A DNA stretch of 36,935 nucleotides, taken from Cellulomonas triticagri. Its GTDB lineage: Bacteria; Actinomycetota; Actinomycetes; Actinomycetales; Cellulomonadaceae. The notes beneath the pieces were generated by a model. That model was not told where the DNA came from. It was given only the letters and a program-made list of their open reading frames with translations, and searched no databases. A program made the position numbers and the translations under genes. Location of the stretch: contig NZ_RFFI01000029.1 in NCBI RefSeq assembly GCF_003696205.1, positions 1-36,935 on the forward strand, read 5' to 3'. This document shows positions 29,938 to 36,935 of this stretch, piece after piece; position 1 is the stretch's first letter; the number at the start of each line of letters is the position of its first letter.

Positions 29938-32541
29938 GTGCCCGTCTCCCCCGCCGCCCGCCCGTCGACCCTCGCCGACCGCGTCCCGGCGGACCCGCAC
30001 GACCCGGACGCGCTCTACGCGGCGTTCACCGGCTGGGCGGAGGACCGCGGGCTGGCGCTGTACCCGCACCAGGACGAGGCGCTGCTGGAGCTCGTGACCG
30101 GCTCGCACGTCATCCTGTCGACGCCGACCGGATCCGGGAAGTCCCTCGTGGCGACGGCCGCGCACTTCGTGGCGCTGGCCCAGGGCCGCCGGACGTACTA
30201 CACCGCCCCGCTCAAGGCGCTGGTGAGCGAGAAGTTCTTCGCCCTGGTCGAGGCGTTCGGCTCCGCGAACGTCGGGATGATGACCGGCGACTCGGCCGTG
30301 AACCCGGACGCTCCGATCATCTGCTGCACCGCCGAGATCCTCGCCAACCTCGCCCTGCGCCAGGGCCCGGACGCGGCGATCGGCCAGGTCGTCATGGACG
30401 AGTTCCACTTCTACTCCGACCCGCAGCGCGGGTGGGCGTGGCAGGTGCCGCTCCTCGAGCTGCCGCACGCGCAGTTCCTGCTGATGTCGGCCACGCTCGG
30501 CGACGTCTCGTTCTTCGCCGAGGACCTGGAGCGTCGCACCGACGTCCCCGTGTCGGTCGTGGCCGACGCCGAGCGCCCCGTGCCGCTGACGTTCGACTAC
30601 GACGTCGAGCCGCTGCACGAGCTGCTGGAGATGCTGGTGCAGACCGGCCGCGCGCCCGTCTACGTCGTGCACTTCACGCAGAAGGAGGCCGTCGAGCGCG
30701 CGCAGGCCCTGCTGTCGATGACGCTGGCGTCGCGCGAGCAGCGGGACCGGATCGCCGACGAGCTCGGGGACTTCCGGTTCGGGCCCGGGTTCGGCAAGAC
30801 GCTGTCCCGGCTGCTGCGGCACGGCGTCGGCGTGCACCACGCGGGGATGCTGCCCAAGTACCGCCGCGTGGTCGAGCGCCTGACCCAGAAGGGCCTGCTG
30901 CGCGTCGTCTGCGGCACCGACACCCTGGGCGTCGGCATCAACGTCCCGATCCGGACCGTGCTGCTCACCTCGCTGGTCAAGTACGACGGCACCCGGATGC
31001 GGCACCTGTCCGCGCGCGAGTTCCACCAGATCGCGGGTCGTGCCGGCCGCGCCGGGTACGACACCACCGGCGAGGTCCGGGTGCTCGCGCCCGAGCACGT
31101 CATCGAGAACCGCAAGGCCCTGCAGAAGGCGGGCGACGACCCGAAGAAGCTCAAGAAGATCGTCCGCAAGCAGGCCCCGCCCGGGATGGTCAACTGGACG
31201 GACAAGACCTTCGAGCGGCTGCGCGACGCCGAACCCGAGCCCCTGACGTCGTCGTTCACCGTCTCGCACGCGATGGTGCTCAACGTCCTGGCGCGCCCCA
31301 CCGGCGACCCGGTCGAGACGATGAAGCACCTGCTGCTCGACAACCACGAGCCCGAGTCGGCACGCGGTCGCCTCGTCCGGCAGGCCATCGCGATCTACCG
31401 CTCGCTGCGCGCCGCGGGCGTGGTCGAGCGGTACGTCGAGGACGGGCCCGGGCCCGAGCGGCTGCGCCGGTCCGTGCGCCTCACGCTCGACGTCCCGCCC
31501 ACGTTCGCGCTGAACCAGGCGCTCTCGCCCTTCGCGTACGCCGCCCTGGACCTGCTGGACCAGGAGGACCCCGGGTACGCGCACGACGTCGTCTCCGTCA
31601 TCGAGGCCACCCTCGACGACCCGCGCCAGGTGCTCGCCGCGCAGCAGAACAAGGCCCGCGGCGAGGCCGTCGCGGCGATGAAGGCCGACGGCATCGAGTA
31701 CGAGGAGCGCATGGCGCTGCTCGAGGACGTCACGTACCCGAAGCCGCTCGCCGAGCTGCTGGGCGCGTCCTTCCAGATCTACAAGCAGACCAACCCGTGG
31801 GTCGCCGACCACGAGCTGTCCCCCAAGTCCGTGGTCCGGGAGATGCACGAGCGCGCGGCGACGTTCGCCGAGTACGTCTCGCTGTACCAGCTCGACCGCA
31901 CCGAGGGCGTGCTGCTGCGCTACCTCGCGGACGCGTTCCGGGCGCTCCGGCAGACCGTCCCGGACGACGCCCGCACCGAGGAGCTGCACGAGATCATCGA
32001 GTGGCTGGGCGACCTGGTGCGCCGCACCGACTCCAGCCTGCTGGACGAGTGGGAGCGGCTCGCGCACCCGGAGGACCTGGACGACGCCACCGTCACCGAG
32101 TCCCGGCCCGAGGACGACGCTCCCCCGCCGATCACGAAGAACCCCCGCGTCTTCCGGGCCCTGGTGCGCGGGGCGCTGTTCCGCCGCGTCGACCTCGCCG
32201 CGCGCGAGGCGTACCCGGCGCTCGGCGCGCTCGGCGACCTGGACGCCGAGGACCAGCCGTGGACGGCCGACCGGTGGGGCGACGCGCTCGACCCGTTCTA
32301 CGACGACCACGACGAGATCCTCACCGGCCCGCCGGCCCGCGGGCCGGCGCTGTTCCAGGTCGACCAGCGCCCCGCGGCCCACGGCGAGGCGGGTGCGCGC
32401 GGAGACCTGTGGTTCGTCCGGCAGCTGCTCGACGACCCGGCCGGGGACCACGACTGGCGCATCGACGCCCTCGTCGACCTGCCCGCGTCCGATGCCGCCG
32501 GGGAGGTCGTCCTCCGGGTGCTCGACGTGGGGCCGCTGTGA
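29938..32541 (+). CDS. Ski2-like DExH helicase with DUF3516
   Basis: 867 residues. The helicase core holds Walker A TPTGSGKS (62-69), the DExH motif VVMDEFHFY (154-157), motif [11 protein letters not shown], a helicase C domain with [14 protein letters not shown], and motif [12 protein letters not shown]. The remaining C-terminal part (about 430-867) fits the DUF3516 region found behind this helicase in actinobacteria. It is probably an RNA or DNA helicase; target unknown. GTG 29938 has CAGGAT (29926-29931) 6 bp upstream, so it is likely leaderless. Confidence 0.92.
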   Translation: MPVSPAARPSTLADRVPADPHDPDALYAAFTGWAEDRGLALYPHQDEALLELVTGSHVILSTPTGSGKSLVATAAHFVALAQGRRTYYTAPLKALVSEKFFALVEAFGSANVGMMTGDSAVNPDAPIICCTAEILANLALRQGPDAAIGQVVMDEFHFYSDPQRGWAWQVPLLELPHAQFLLMSATLGDVSFFAEDLERRTDVPVSVVADAERPVPLTFDYDVEPLHELLEMLVQTGRAPVYVVHFTQKEAVERAQALLSMTLASREQRDRIADELGDFRFGPGFGKTLSRLLRHGVGVHHAGMLPKYRRVVERLTQKGLLRVVCGTDTLGVGINVPIRTVLLTSLVKYDGTRMRHLSAREFHQIAGRAGRAGYDTTGEVRVLAPEHVIENRKALQKAGDDPKKLKKIVRKQAPPGMVNWTDKTFERLRDAEPEPLTSSFTVSHAMVLNVLARPTGDPVETMKHLLLDNHEPESARGRLVRQAIAIYRSLRAAGVVERYVEDGPGPERLRRSVRLTLDVPPTFALNQALSPFAYAALDLLDQEDPGYAHDVVSVIEATLDDPRQVLAAQQNKARGEAVAAMKADGIEYEERMALLEDVTYPKPLAELLGASFQIYKQTNPWVADHELSPKSVVREMHERAATFAEYVSLYQLDRTEGVLLRYLADAFRALRQTVPDDARTEELHEIIEWLGDLVRRTDSSLLDEWERLAHPEDLDDATVTESRPEDDAPPPITKNPRVFRALVRGALFRRVDLAAREAYPALGALGDLDAEDQPWTADRWGDALDPFYDDHDEILTGPPARGPALFQVDQRPAAHGEAGARGDLWFVRQLLDDPAGDHDWRIDALVDLPASDAAGEVVLRVLDVGPL

Positions 32542-32594
32542 CCTCGGGGCCGACCCCGTCCTGACCTGCGGGAACGACTTGATCGGTTCCAGAT

Positions 32595-32641
32595 AAGGAG
32601 AGGCAAACCTGCGTTTGCGCAGGTCAGGCGTGCCTTTCCTT
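32595..32641 (+). other. Nested and competing hairpins before the VIT-family gene
   Basis: An outer 11 bp pair with one mismatch (32595-32605 with 32631-32641) encloses two mutually exclusive hairpins: GCAAAC/GTTTGC (32603-32608 with 32613-32618) and ACCTGCG/CGCAGGT (32607-32613 with 32618-32624). The last arm is pyrimidine rich. It is either the terminator of the helicase gene or a regulatory element for the metal transporter. Confidence 0.55.
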
Positions 32642-32666
32642 TGATGACAAGGCGTCAGGACCGGCC

Positions 32667-32672
32667 TACGGT
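32667..32672 (+). promoter_or_regulatory. -10 element of the VIT-family gene (leaderless)
   Basis: TACGGT, 7 bp before ATG 32680, without SD. If used, the hairpins at 32595-32641 would lie upstream of the transcript and act as DNA sites or a terminator, not as a leader. Confidence 0.5.
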
Positions 32673-32679
32673 GGCTGCC

Positions 32680-33357
32680 ATGAGCACCCTGTCGACGCAC
32701 CTGCTGGACCACGACCGGACCGTCGCGAAGGCCCCGACGTCCGCCGTGCCCACGGCGCGCCCGGCGGCCGACGCGCCCGCCCTGTCTGGCTCCGACCTGC
32801 GTGGTGCCGACCGGCCCGGTGCCGACCTGCCCAGTGCGGAGCGGCTGAACTGGCTGCGCGCCGGGGTGCTCGGCGCGAACGACGGCATCGTCTCCGTCGC
32901 CGCCACCGTCGTCGGTGTCGCGGGTGCCGCCACCGGGGTGTCCACCCTCGCGGTCGCGGGCGTCGCCGCCCTCGTCGCCGGGGCCCTGTCCATGGCCGCG
33001 GGCGAGTACGTCTCCGTCAGCAGCCAGCGCGACGCCGAGCGCGTGCTCCGCGCCCACGGCGTCCGCGACGCCGAGGAGTCCCTCACCAACCCGTGGCACG
33101 CGGCGCTGGCGTCGCTGGTCGCGTTCGTCGTCGGCGGCGTCGTCCCGCTGCTCGCCATGCTCGGCCCCTGGGGTGGCGAGGCCCGCGTCGTCGCGACGTT
33201 CGCGGCGGTCGTCGTCGCCCTGGTCGTCACCGGCACGGTCAGCGCCCGGCTCGGTGGCGCCCCCGCCGGGCGGGCAGTGCTCCGCAACGTCGTCGGCGGC
33301 AGCCTCGCCATGGCCATCACCTACGGCATCGGCTCGCTCGTCGGCCTCGCGGTCTGA
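32680..33357 (+). CDS. VIT1/CCC1-family iron/manganese transporter
   Basis: 225 residues. After a disordered Ala-, Pro- and Asp-rich N-terminus of about 55 residues comes the signature LNWLRAGVLGANDGIVSVAA, then VAALVAGALSMAAGEYVSVS and SQRDAE, the first membrane helices and metal-facing residues of the CCC1/VIT1 family. Two or three further helices follow (LASLVAFVVGGVVPLLAMLG). Family members move Fe2+ or Mn2+ out of the cytoplasm. The metal is not resolved by sequence. The N-terminal DLRGADRPGADLPSAE resembles two short pentapeptide-type repeats. Confidence 0.88.
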   Translation: MSTLSTHLLDHDRTVAKAPTSAVPTARPAADAPALSGSDLRGADRPGADLPSAERLNWLRAGVLGANDGIVSVAATVVGVAGAATGVSTLAVAGVAALVAGALSMAAGEYVSVSSQRDAERVLRAHGVRDAEESLTNPWHAALASLVAFVVGGVVPLLAMLGPWGGEARVVATFAAVVVALVVTGTVSARLGGAPAGRAVLRNVVGGSLAMAITYGIGSLVGLAV

Positions 33358-33388
33358 CCCGACCCGTCCGGCGACACCGGCCCGCGCC

Positions 33389-33394
33389 TAGGGT
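33389..33394 (+). promoter_or_regulatory. -10 element of ybaK (leaderless)
   Basis: TAGGGT, 6 bp before GTG 33401, in the 43 bp gap after the VIT-family gene. Confidence 0.5.
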
Positions 33395-33400
33395 GGGGCC

Positions 33401-33898
33401 GTGAGCCGCCCGAAGCACGCACCGTCCGGGACGCCCGCGCTGGTCGCGCTGGCCGCCGCCGGGGTGCCGCACACCGCGCACGCCTACGAGCACGACCCGC
33501 GCAGCACACTCGGCTACGGCGAGGAGGCGGCCGCCGTCCTCGGGATCGACGCCGAGCAGGTCTACAAGACGCTGCTCGCCACCGTGGACGGGACGCTCAC
33601 CGTCGCCGTGGTGCCGGTCGCGGGCAAGCTCGACCTCAAGGCCCTCGCGCACGCCGTCGGCGGCAAGAAGGCCGCCATGGCGGACCCGGCCGCCGCCGAG
33701 CGCGCCACCGGGTACGTGGTCGGCGGCATCTCCCCGCTCGGGCAGAAGACCGCCCACCCCACGGTCGTGGACGAGACGGTGTGGCTGTTCGACACCGTCT
33801 TCGTGTCCGGCGGCCGCCGGGGCCTGGACGTCGAGCTGGCCCCGGCGGACCTCGTCACCCTCACGGGCGCGACGGTCGCGGACATCGCCCGCGACTGA
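33401..33898 (+). CDS. ybaK: Cys-tRNA(Pro)/Cys-tRNA(Cys) deacylase, YbaK family
   Basis: 165 residues, the usual length. TPALVALAAAGVPHTAHAYE and QVYKTLLATVDG contain the catalytic lysine region (YKTL), and VAGKLDLKALAHAVGGKKAA with GYVVGGISPLGQK are YbaK signatures. It hydrolyses mischarged Cys-tRNA(Pro). It converges with the ABC-2 permease, with only three bases between the stops. GTG 33401 is supported by the leaderless -10. Confidence 0.94.
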   Translation: MSRPKHAPSGTPALVALAAAGVPHTAHAYEHDPRSTLGYGEEAAAVLGIDAEQVYKTLLATVDGTLTVAVVPVAGKLDLKALAHAVGGKKAAMADPAAAERATGYVVGGISPLGQKTAHPTVVDETVWLFDTVFVSGGRRGLDVELAPADLVTLTGATVADIARD

Positions 33899-33901
33899 CC
33901 C

Positions 33902-34711
33902 TCAGCGGGTGCTGCGGGACAGCGTGCGCACGCCGACGACGAGCCCGAGCGCCGCGGTGAGCGCCGCCGCCACCGCGCCCCACGCCACCGTCGCGGACGC
34001 GAGGTCCCCGGCGAACAGCGCGCGCTCCGCGTCGACCACGTAGCGCAGCGGGTTGGCGTCGGCGGCGACCTGCATCCACCGCGGACCGGTCTCCAGCGGC
34101 AGCAGCATCCCGGACAGGATCAGCAGCGGGAACAGCAGGGTCTGCTGCACGGCCCAGAACATCCAGTCCTGCTGCCGCACCGCGATGGCCAGGGCGTAGG
34201 ACAGCGACCCGACGCCGACGCCGAACACCGCGAGCAGCACCAGCCCCGCCAGCACCCCGAGCGGGTGCGGGGCGAAGCCGAACGGCAGCATGACCAGCAC
34301 CACCAGCAGCGACTGCGCCACGACCGGCGCCATCTCCTTGCCGGCGCGCCCGACGAGCTGCGCGGACCGGGCGAGCGGCGTCACGAGCAGCCGTTCGTGC
34401 GCGCCGGTCTGCATCTCGAACAGCAGGTTCGCGCCGGTGGTGGACGTGCCGAACAGGGTCGTCATCACGAGGATGCCGGGCACGAACCACGCCCACACGT
34501 CGCCGCCGGGCACGGTCGCCCCGACGGAGCCGGCGAGCAGCGGCCCGAACAGCCCGAGGAACACCAGCGGCTGCACCAGCCCGAACACCACGGAGAACGG
34601 GTCCCGGAGGGTCGGGGTGAGCTCGCGCGTCATGACCAGCCACGCGTCGCCCCACCAGGAGCGGGCGGTCTCGCGGGCGGGCAGGGTCTCGGTCAGGGTC
34701 GGCGCGGTCAT
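33902..34711 (-). CDS. ABC-2 type transporter permease (DrrB-like)
   Basis: 269 residues with six membrane segments; the ABC-2 fold is seen in VMTRELTPTLRDPFSVVFGL, ANLLFEMQTGAHERLLVTPL and QTLLFPLLILSGMLLPLETG. ATG 34711 overlaps the ATPase stop as ATGA. With the ATPase it forms a two-component exporter like DrrAB, used for drugs, lipids or antibiotics. The substrate is unknown. Confidence 0.92.
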   Translation of the reverse strand: MTAPTLTETLPARETARSWWGDAWLVMTRELTPTLRDPFSVVFGLVQPLVFLGLFGPLLAGSVGATVPGGDVWAWFVPGILVMTTLFGTSTTGANLLFEMQTGAHERLLVTPLARSAQLVGRAGKEMAPVVAQSLLVVLVMLPFGFAPHPLGVLAGLVLLAVFGVGVGSLSYALAIAVRQQDWMFWAVQQTLLFPLLILSGMLLPLETGPRWMQVAADANPLRYVVDAERALFAGDLASATVAWGAVAAALTAALGLVVGVRTLSRSTR

Positions 34712-35703
34712 GCCGCCACCTCCGCGGTCTCGGGCGCCTCGGCGCGCGCGGCGCCCTCCTCGCGGAGGCTGCGCCCGGTCAGGGACAGGAACACGTCGTC
34801 GAGCGTGGGCTGGCGGCCCTCCGCCCGGACCACCCGCACGCCGCGGGCGGCGGCCTCCGCGAGCGCCACGGGCAGCGCGGTCGGGGCGTCGGCGACCCGC
34901 GCCTCGACCTCGTCGCCGGCCACGGCGACGTCCCGCGCCCCCGGCACCCCGCCGACCACCGCGGCGAGCACCGGCAGGTCGGCGGGGTCGGCGGCGGCCA
35001 GCCGGACGCGGTCGCCCGCGAGGGTGTGCTTGAGCGCCGTCGCGGTGTCGTCCGCGATCACCCGCCCGTCGTCCACGACGACCACGCGCTCGGCCATCGC
35101 GTCCGCCTCGTCCAGGTAGTGCGTCGTGAGCAGGACGGTCATGTCGTGCTCCTGGCGCAGGCGGAGCACGTGCTCCCAGAGGTTGGCCCGGTTGTGCGGG
35201 TCGAGGCCCGTGGACGGCTCGTCGAGGAACAGCAGCCGGGGCGCGTGCACCAGCCCGAGCGCGACGTCGAGGCGGCGCCGCTGCCCGCCGGACAGGTCGG
35301 AGACCTTCCGGGTGGCGAGGCCGTCGAGGTCGAGCTGGGTCATGAGCTCGGCGGCACGGCGACGGGCGTCGCGCCGGTCGAGCCCGTAGACGACGCCCTG
35401 CACGACGAGCTCGTCGACGGCGCGCTGCGCGTGGCCCGCGCCGTTGCCCTGGCCGACGTAGCCGATGCGGCGCCGGACGGTCCCGGGCTCGCGGGCGATG
35501 TCGGCCCCGGCGACCTGCGCGGTCCCGGACGTCGGTGCGGTGAGCGTGGTGAGCATGCGGATGGTGGTGGTCTTGCCCGCGCCGTTCGGCCCGAGCACCG
35601 CCACGAGCTCACCGGGCGCCACCTCCAGGTCGATGCCGCGCACGGCGTGCACGGTGCCGCTCTTCGCGGTGAAGTCCTTGGTCAGTCCGGTGGTCCGGAT
35701 CAT
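34708..35703 (-). CDS. ABC transporter ATP-binding protein (DrrA/daunorubicin-resistance type)
   Basis: 331 residues. Walker A GPNGAGKT (38-45), signature DLSGGQRRRLDVALGLVHAP, Walker B LLFLDEPSTGLDP and switch His in LTTHYLDEADAMAERV. The C-terminal 90 residues are the DrrA-type extension (DUF4162-like, with RQPTLDDVFLSLTG). AAGGAGG lies upstream of ATG 35703. It is co-transcribed with the permease and divergent from the WYL regulator. The palindrome at 35737-35779 lies in front of it. Confidence 0.93.
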   Translation of the reverse strand: MIRTTGLTKDFTAKSGTVHAVRGIDLEVAPGELVAVLGPNGAGKTTTIRMLTTLTAPTSGTAQVAGADIAREPGTVRRRIGYVGQGNGAGHAQRAVDELVVQGVVYGLDRRDARRRAAELMTQLDLDGLATRKVSDLSGGQRRRLDVALGLVHAPRLLFLDEPSTGLDPHNRANLWEHVLRLRQEHDMTVLLTTHYLDEADAMAERVVVVDDGRVIADDTATALKHTLAGDRVRLAAADPADLPVLAAVVGGVPGARDVAVAGDEVEARVADAPTALPVALAEAAARGVRVVRAEGRQPTLDDVFLSLTGRSLREEGAARAEAPETAEVAA

Positions 35704-35736
35704 CGTCGGCTCCCTCCTTCGCCTTAGGCACCCACG

Positions 35737-35779
35737 CTGCTCCGAGAAGCGGTCAGATCCTGGCCGCTACTCGGAGCAG
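35737..35779. promoter_or_regulatory. Long palindrome (candidate WYL regulator operator)
   Basis: Arms 35737-35756 and 35760-35779 are inverted copies matching at 18 of 20 positions around a 3 bp centre. The outer ten bases are perfect (CTGCTCCGAG with CTCGGAGCAG). It fills the 86 bp divergent region between the ABC operon and the WYL gene, and its right arm overlaps the WYL gene -10. Assignment as the WYL regulator's site is inference. Confidence 0.7.
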
Positions 35780-35782
35780 ACT
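35777..35782 (+). promoter_or_regulatory. -10 element of the WYL regulator gene (leaderless)
   Basis: CAGACT, 7 bp before ATG 35790, overlapping the last three bases of the palindrome. Binding there would block the gene's own transcription. Confidence 0.4.
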
Positions 35783-35789
35783 GGTGCGC

Positions 35790-36872
35790 ATGGTCGACCA
35801 CGACTCCCCCGCGACACCGTCGTCGCGCCTGCTCCGGCTGCTGTCGCTGCTGCAAGCCCGGCGGGACTGGCCCGGCGACGTGCTCGCGGACCGCCTCGGC
35901 GTCAGCCCGCGCACCGTCCGCCGCGACGTCGACCGGCTGCGGGACCTCGGCTACCCGGTGCACGCGACCAAGGGCCCGGACGGCGGCTACCGGCTGACGG
36001 CGGGCGCCGCGATGCCGCCCCTGATGCTGGACGACGAGCAGGTCGTCGCCCTCGCGGTGACGCTCCAGACCGCGACGACGGGCGTCGACGGGCTGGACGA
36101 CGCCGCCGCCCGGTCGCTGGCGACGCTGCGCCAGGTGCTGCCCGCCCGGCTGCGGAGCCGGGTGGACGCGCTGGAGGTCACCGCCGTGCGCCGGGCGCCC
36201 CGGGACGACGAGGAGGTCGACGCCGACCGGCTCGTCGCGGTCGGCGCCGCCGTGCGGGCGGGCGAGGTGCTGCGGTTCGACTACCGCGCGCCCGACGACG
36301 ACCGCGACCCCGGGACGGTGCCGCCGCGGCGGGTGGAGCCGCACCACCTCGCCACGCGCGGGCGGCGCTGGTACCTCGTGGCGTGGGACCTGGACCGGGA
36401 CGCGTGGCGGACGTTCCGGGTGGACCGGATGCGCCCGCGCACCCCCACCGGCCCGCGGTTCGCGCGCCGGACCCTGCCCGCCCCCGACGTCGCGACCTAC
36501 CTGCAGCAGCAGCTCGCCGGGGCCGTGCTGCCGTGCCGCGGGGAGGCGGTGCTCGCGGCGCCTGCCGAGGTGGTCGCCCGGTGGGCCGGACCGCACGACG
36601 TCGTCGAGCCCGTCGACGCCGGGCACTGCCGGATGGTGTCGGCCTCGTGGTCCTGGGGCGGGCTGGCGGCGTGGTTCGGGATGTTCGACGTCCCGCTGAC
36701 CGTCGTCGGCCCCCCGGACCTGCGGGCAGCGGCCGCGACGCTCGCCGACCGCTACGCGCGCGCGGCGGTTCCGGACAGGCCGGACGGGCCGGACCGGCCG
36801 AGCGGGCCGGACGGGCCCAGCGGGCCGGACGGGCCCAGCGGGCCGGACAGGTCGGCGCACCCCGCGGGTTAG
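35790..36872 (+). CDS. HTH-WYL domain transcriptional regulator of the divergent ABC transporter
   Basis: 360 residues. Residues about 10-65 form an HTH_11-type winged helix (LLSLLQARRDWPGDVLADRL, then GVSPRTVRRDVDRLRDLGYP). Residues about 145-220 hold a WYL domain (VLRFDYRAPD, then RRWYLVAWDLDRDAWRTFRV), and the WCX extension runs to about 325. WYL domains bind ligands such as nucleic acids or small molecules. The last 32 residues are a collagen-like Gly-Pro-Asp/Ser tail encoded by an 18 bp repeat. ATG 35790 is preferred; GTG 35784 is in frame. It probably represses itself and the ABC exporter through the palindrome. Confidence 0.9.
   Translation: MVDHDSPATPSSRLLRLLSLLQARRDWPGDVLADRLGVSPRTVRRDVDRLRDLGYPVHATKGPDGGYRLTAGAAMPPLMLDDEQVVALAVTLQTATTGVDGLDDAAARSLATLRQVLPARLRSRVDALEVTAVRRAPRDDEEVDADRLVAVGAAVRAGEVLRFDYRAPDDDRDPGTVPPRRVEPHHLATRGRRWYLVAWDLDRDAWRTFRVDRMRPRTPTGPRFARRTLPAPDVATYLQQQLAGAVLPCRGEAVLAAPAEVVARWAGPHDVVEPVDAGHCRMVSASWSWGGLAAWFGMFDVPLTVVGPPDLRAAAATLADRYARAAVPDRPDGPDRPSGPDGPSGPDGPSGPDRSAHPAG
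36801..36848 (+). repeat. 18 bp tandem repeat, 2.7 exact copies, inside the WYL gene
   Basis: AGCGGGCCGGACGGGCCC repeats at 36801-36818, 36819-36836 and partly at 36837-36848. It encodes Ser-Gly-Pro-Asp-Gly-Pro units of the C-terminal tail. Related degenerate units precede it from about 36774. Confidence 0.9.
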
Positions 36873-36875
36873 GGT
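36870..36875 (+). promoter_or_regulatory. -10 element of the last gene, overlapping the WYL stop codon
   Basis: TAGGGT begins with the TAG stop of the WYL gene (36870-36872) and lies 6 bp before ATG 36882. Confidence 0.5.
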
Positions 36876-36881
36876 CGGGCC

Positions 36882-36935
36882 ATGACGTCCGGAGGTGCCG
36901 CGGTCGCGGAACGGCTCGCGCGGGTGCGCGCCCGG
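36882..36935 (+). CDS. Start of an unidentified gene (cut by window edge)
   Basis: Only 18 codons are inside the window: MTSGGAAVAERLARVRAR. The Ala-Val-Ala-Glu-Arg-Leu-Ala-Arg-Val-Arg-Ala-Arg helix would fit the start of a YggS-type PLP-binding protein, but this is too short to decide. The ATG is supported by the TAGGGT -10 element 6 bp upstream. Confidence 0.5.
   Translation, partial: MTSGGAAVAERLARVRAR

Noticed and set aside
29848..33099. Long open frame antisense to the DUF3516 helicase
   Set aside because: The same GC artefact. The sense strand shows all helicase motifs.
36774..36850. CRISPR-like array
   Set aside because: Short contiguous 18 bp units with no spacers, in frame with the WYL gene; it is a coding tandem repeat.

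Overview
This window looks like a chromosome segment of a very high-GC actinobacterium, most likely Micrococcales and plausibly Cellulomonas or a close relative. The clues are uniform GC-rich codon use with many GTG starts, a divergent IclR-type leucine regulator next to leuCD, a DUF3516 helicase, DasR-type GntR control of a sugar PTS, a secreted GH43 enzyme, and many genes whose -10 box lies 6-8 bp before the start codon (leaderless transcripts). The genus is an inference from gene content; no rRNA is present.

Layout. 1-959 (minus): gpsA (partial) and plsC. 1216-3192 (plus): a PAS-ANTAR-STAS protein, a 54-residue acidic protein and a GAF-ANTAR protein. 3214-8372 (minus): a tightly overlapping sugar operon of Tat lipoprotein solute-binding protein, two permeases, GH43 lipoprotein and LacI regulator, behind a promoter flanked by two inverted operator-like sites. 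8558-12193 (minus): murA, leuD, leuC, with the divergent ndgR/ltbR-type regulator at 12289-13008 (plus). 13142-13386 (minus): tRNA-Glu(CTC) and tRNA-Gln(CTG). 13553-17735 (minus): a five-gene cassette of a secreted four-cysteine I36-like protein, an unrecognised lipoprotein, a peptidoglycan-binding membrane-fusion protein, an ABC ATPase and a MacB-like permease. 17925-23395 (minus): HAD phosphatase, gltX, Na+/alanine symporter, FAH-family hydrolase, methyltransferase. 23587-24660 (plus): an HGSNAT/DUF418-like membrane protein. 24679-25341 (minus): pdxH-like oxidase. 25463-29268: a split GlcNAc/glucose-type PTS with a DasR-like regulator, two EIIB proteins, EIIA, divergent EIIC and HPr, with three dre-like operators. 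29384-36872: rnhA, DUF3516 helicase, VIT-family transporter, ybaK, a drug-type ABC transporter and its divergent WYL regulator; a new gene begins at 36882.

How it fits together. Two sugar systems are complete apart from shared parts: the ABC importer lacks an ATPase and would borrow an MsiK-type one, and the PTS lacks only enzyme I. gltX, tRNA-Glu, tRNA-Gln, ndgR and leuCD-murA-plsC-gpsA look like an old housekeeping neighbourhood into which two accessory blocks have been placed: ANTAR plus sugar operon between plsC and murA, and the I36/ABC cassette between tRNA-Gln and the HAD/gltX pair. The I36/lipoprotein/MFP/ABC cassette is the best candidate for an undescribed system.
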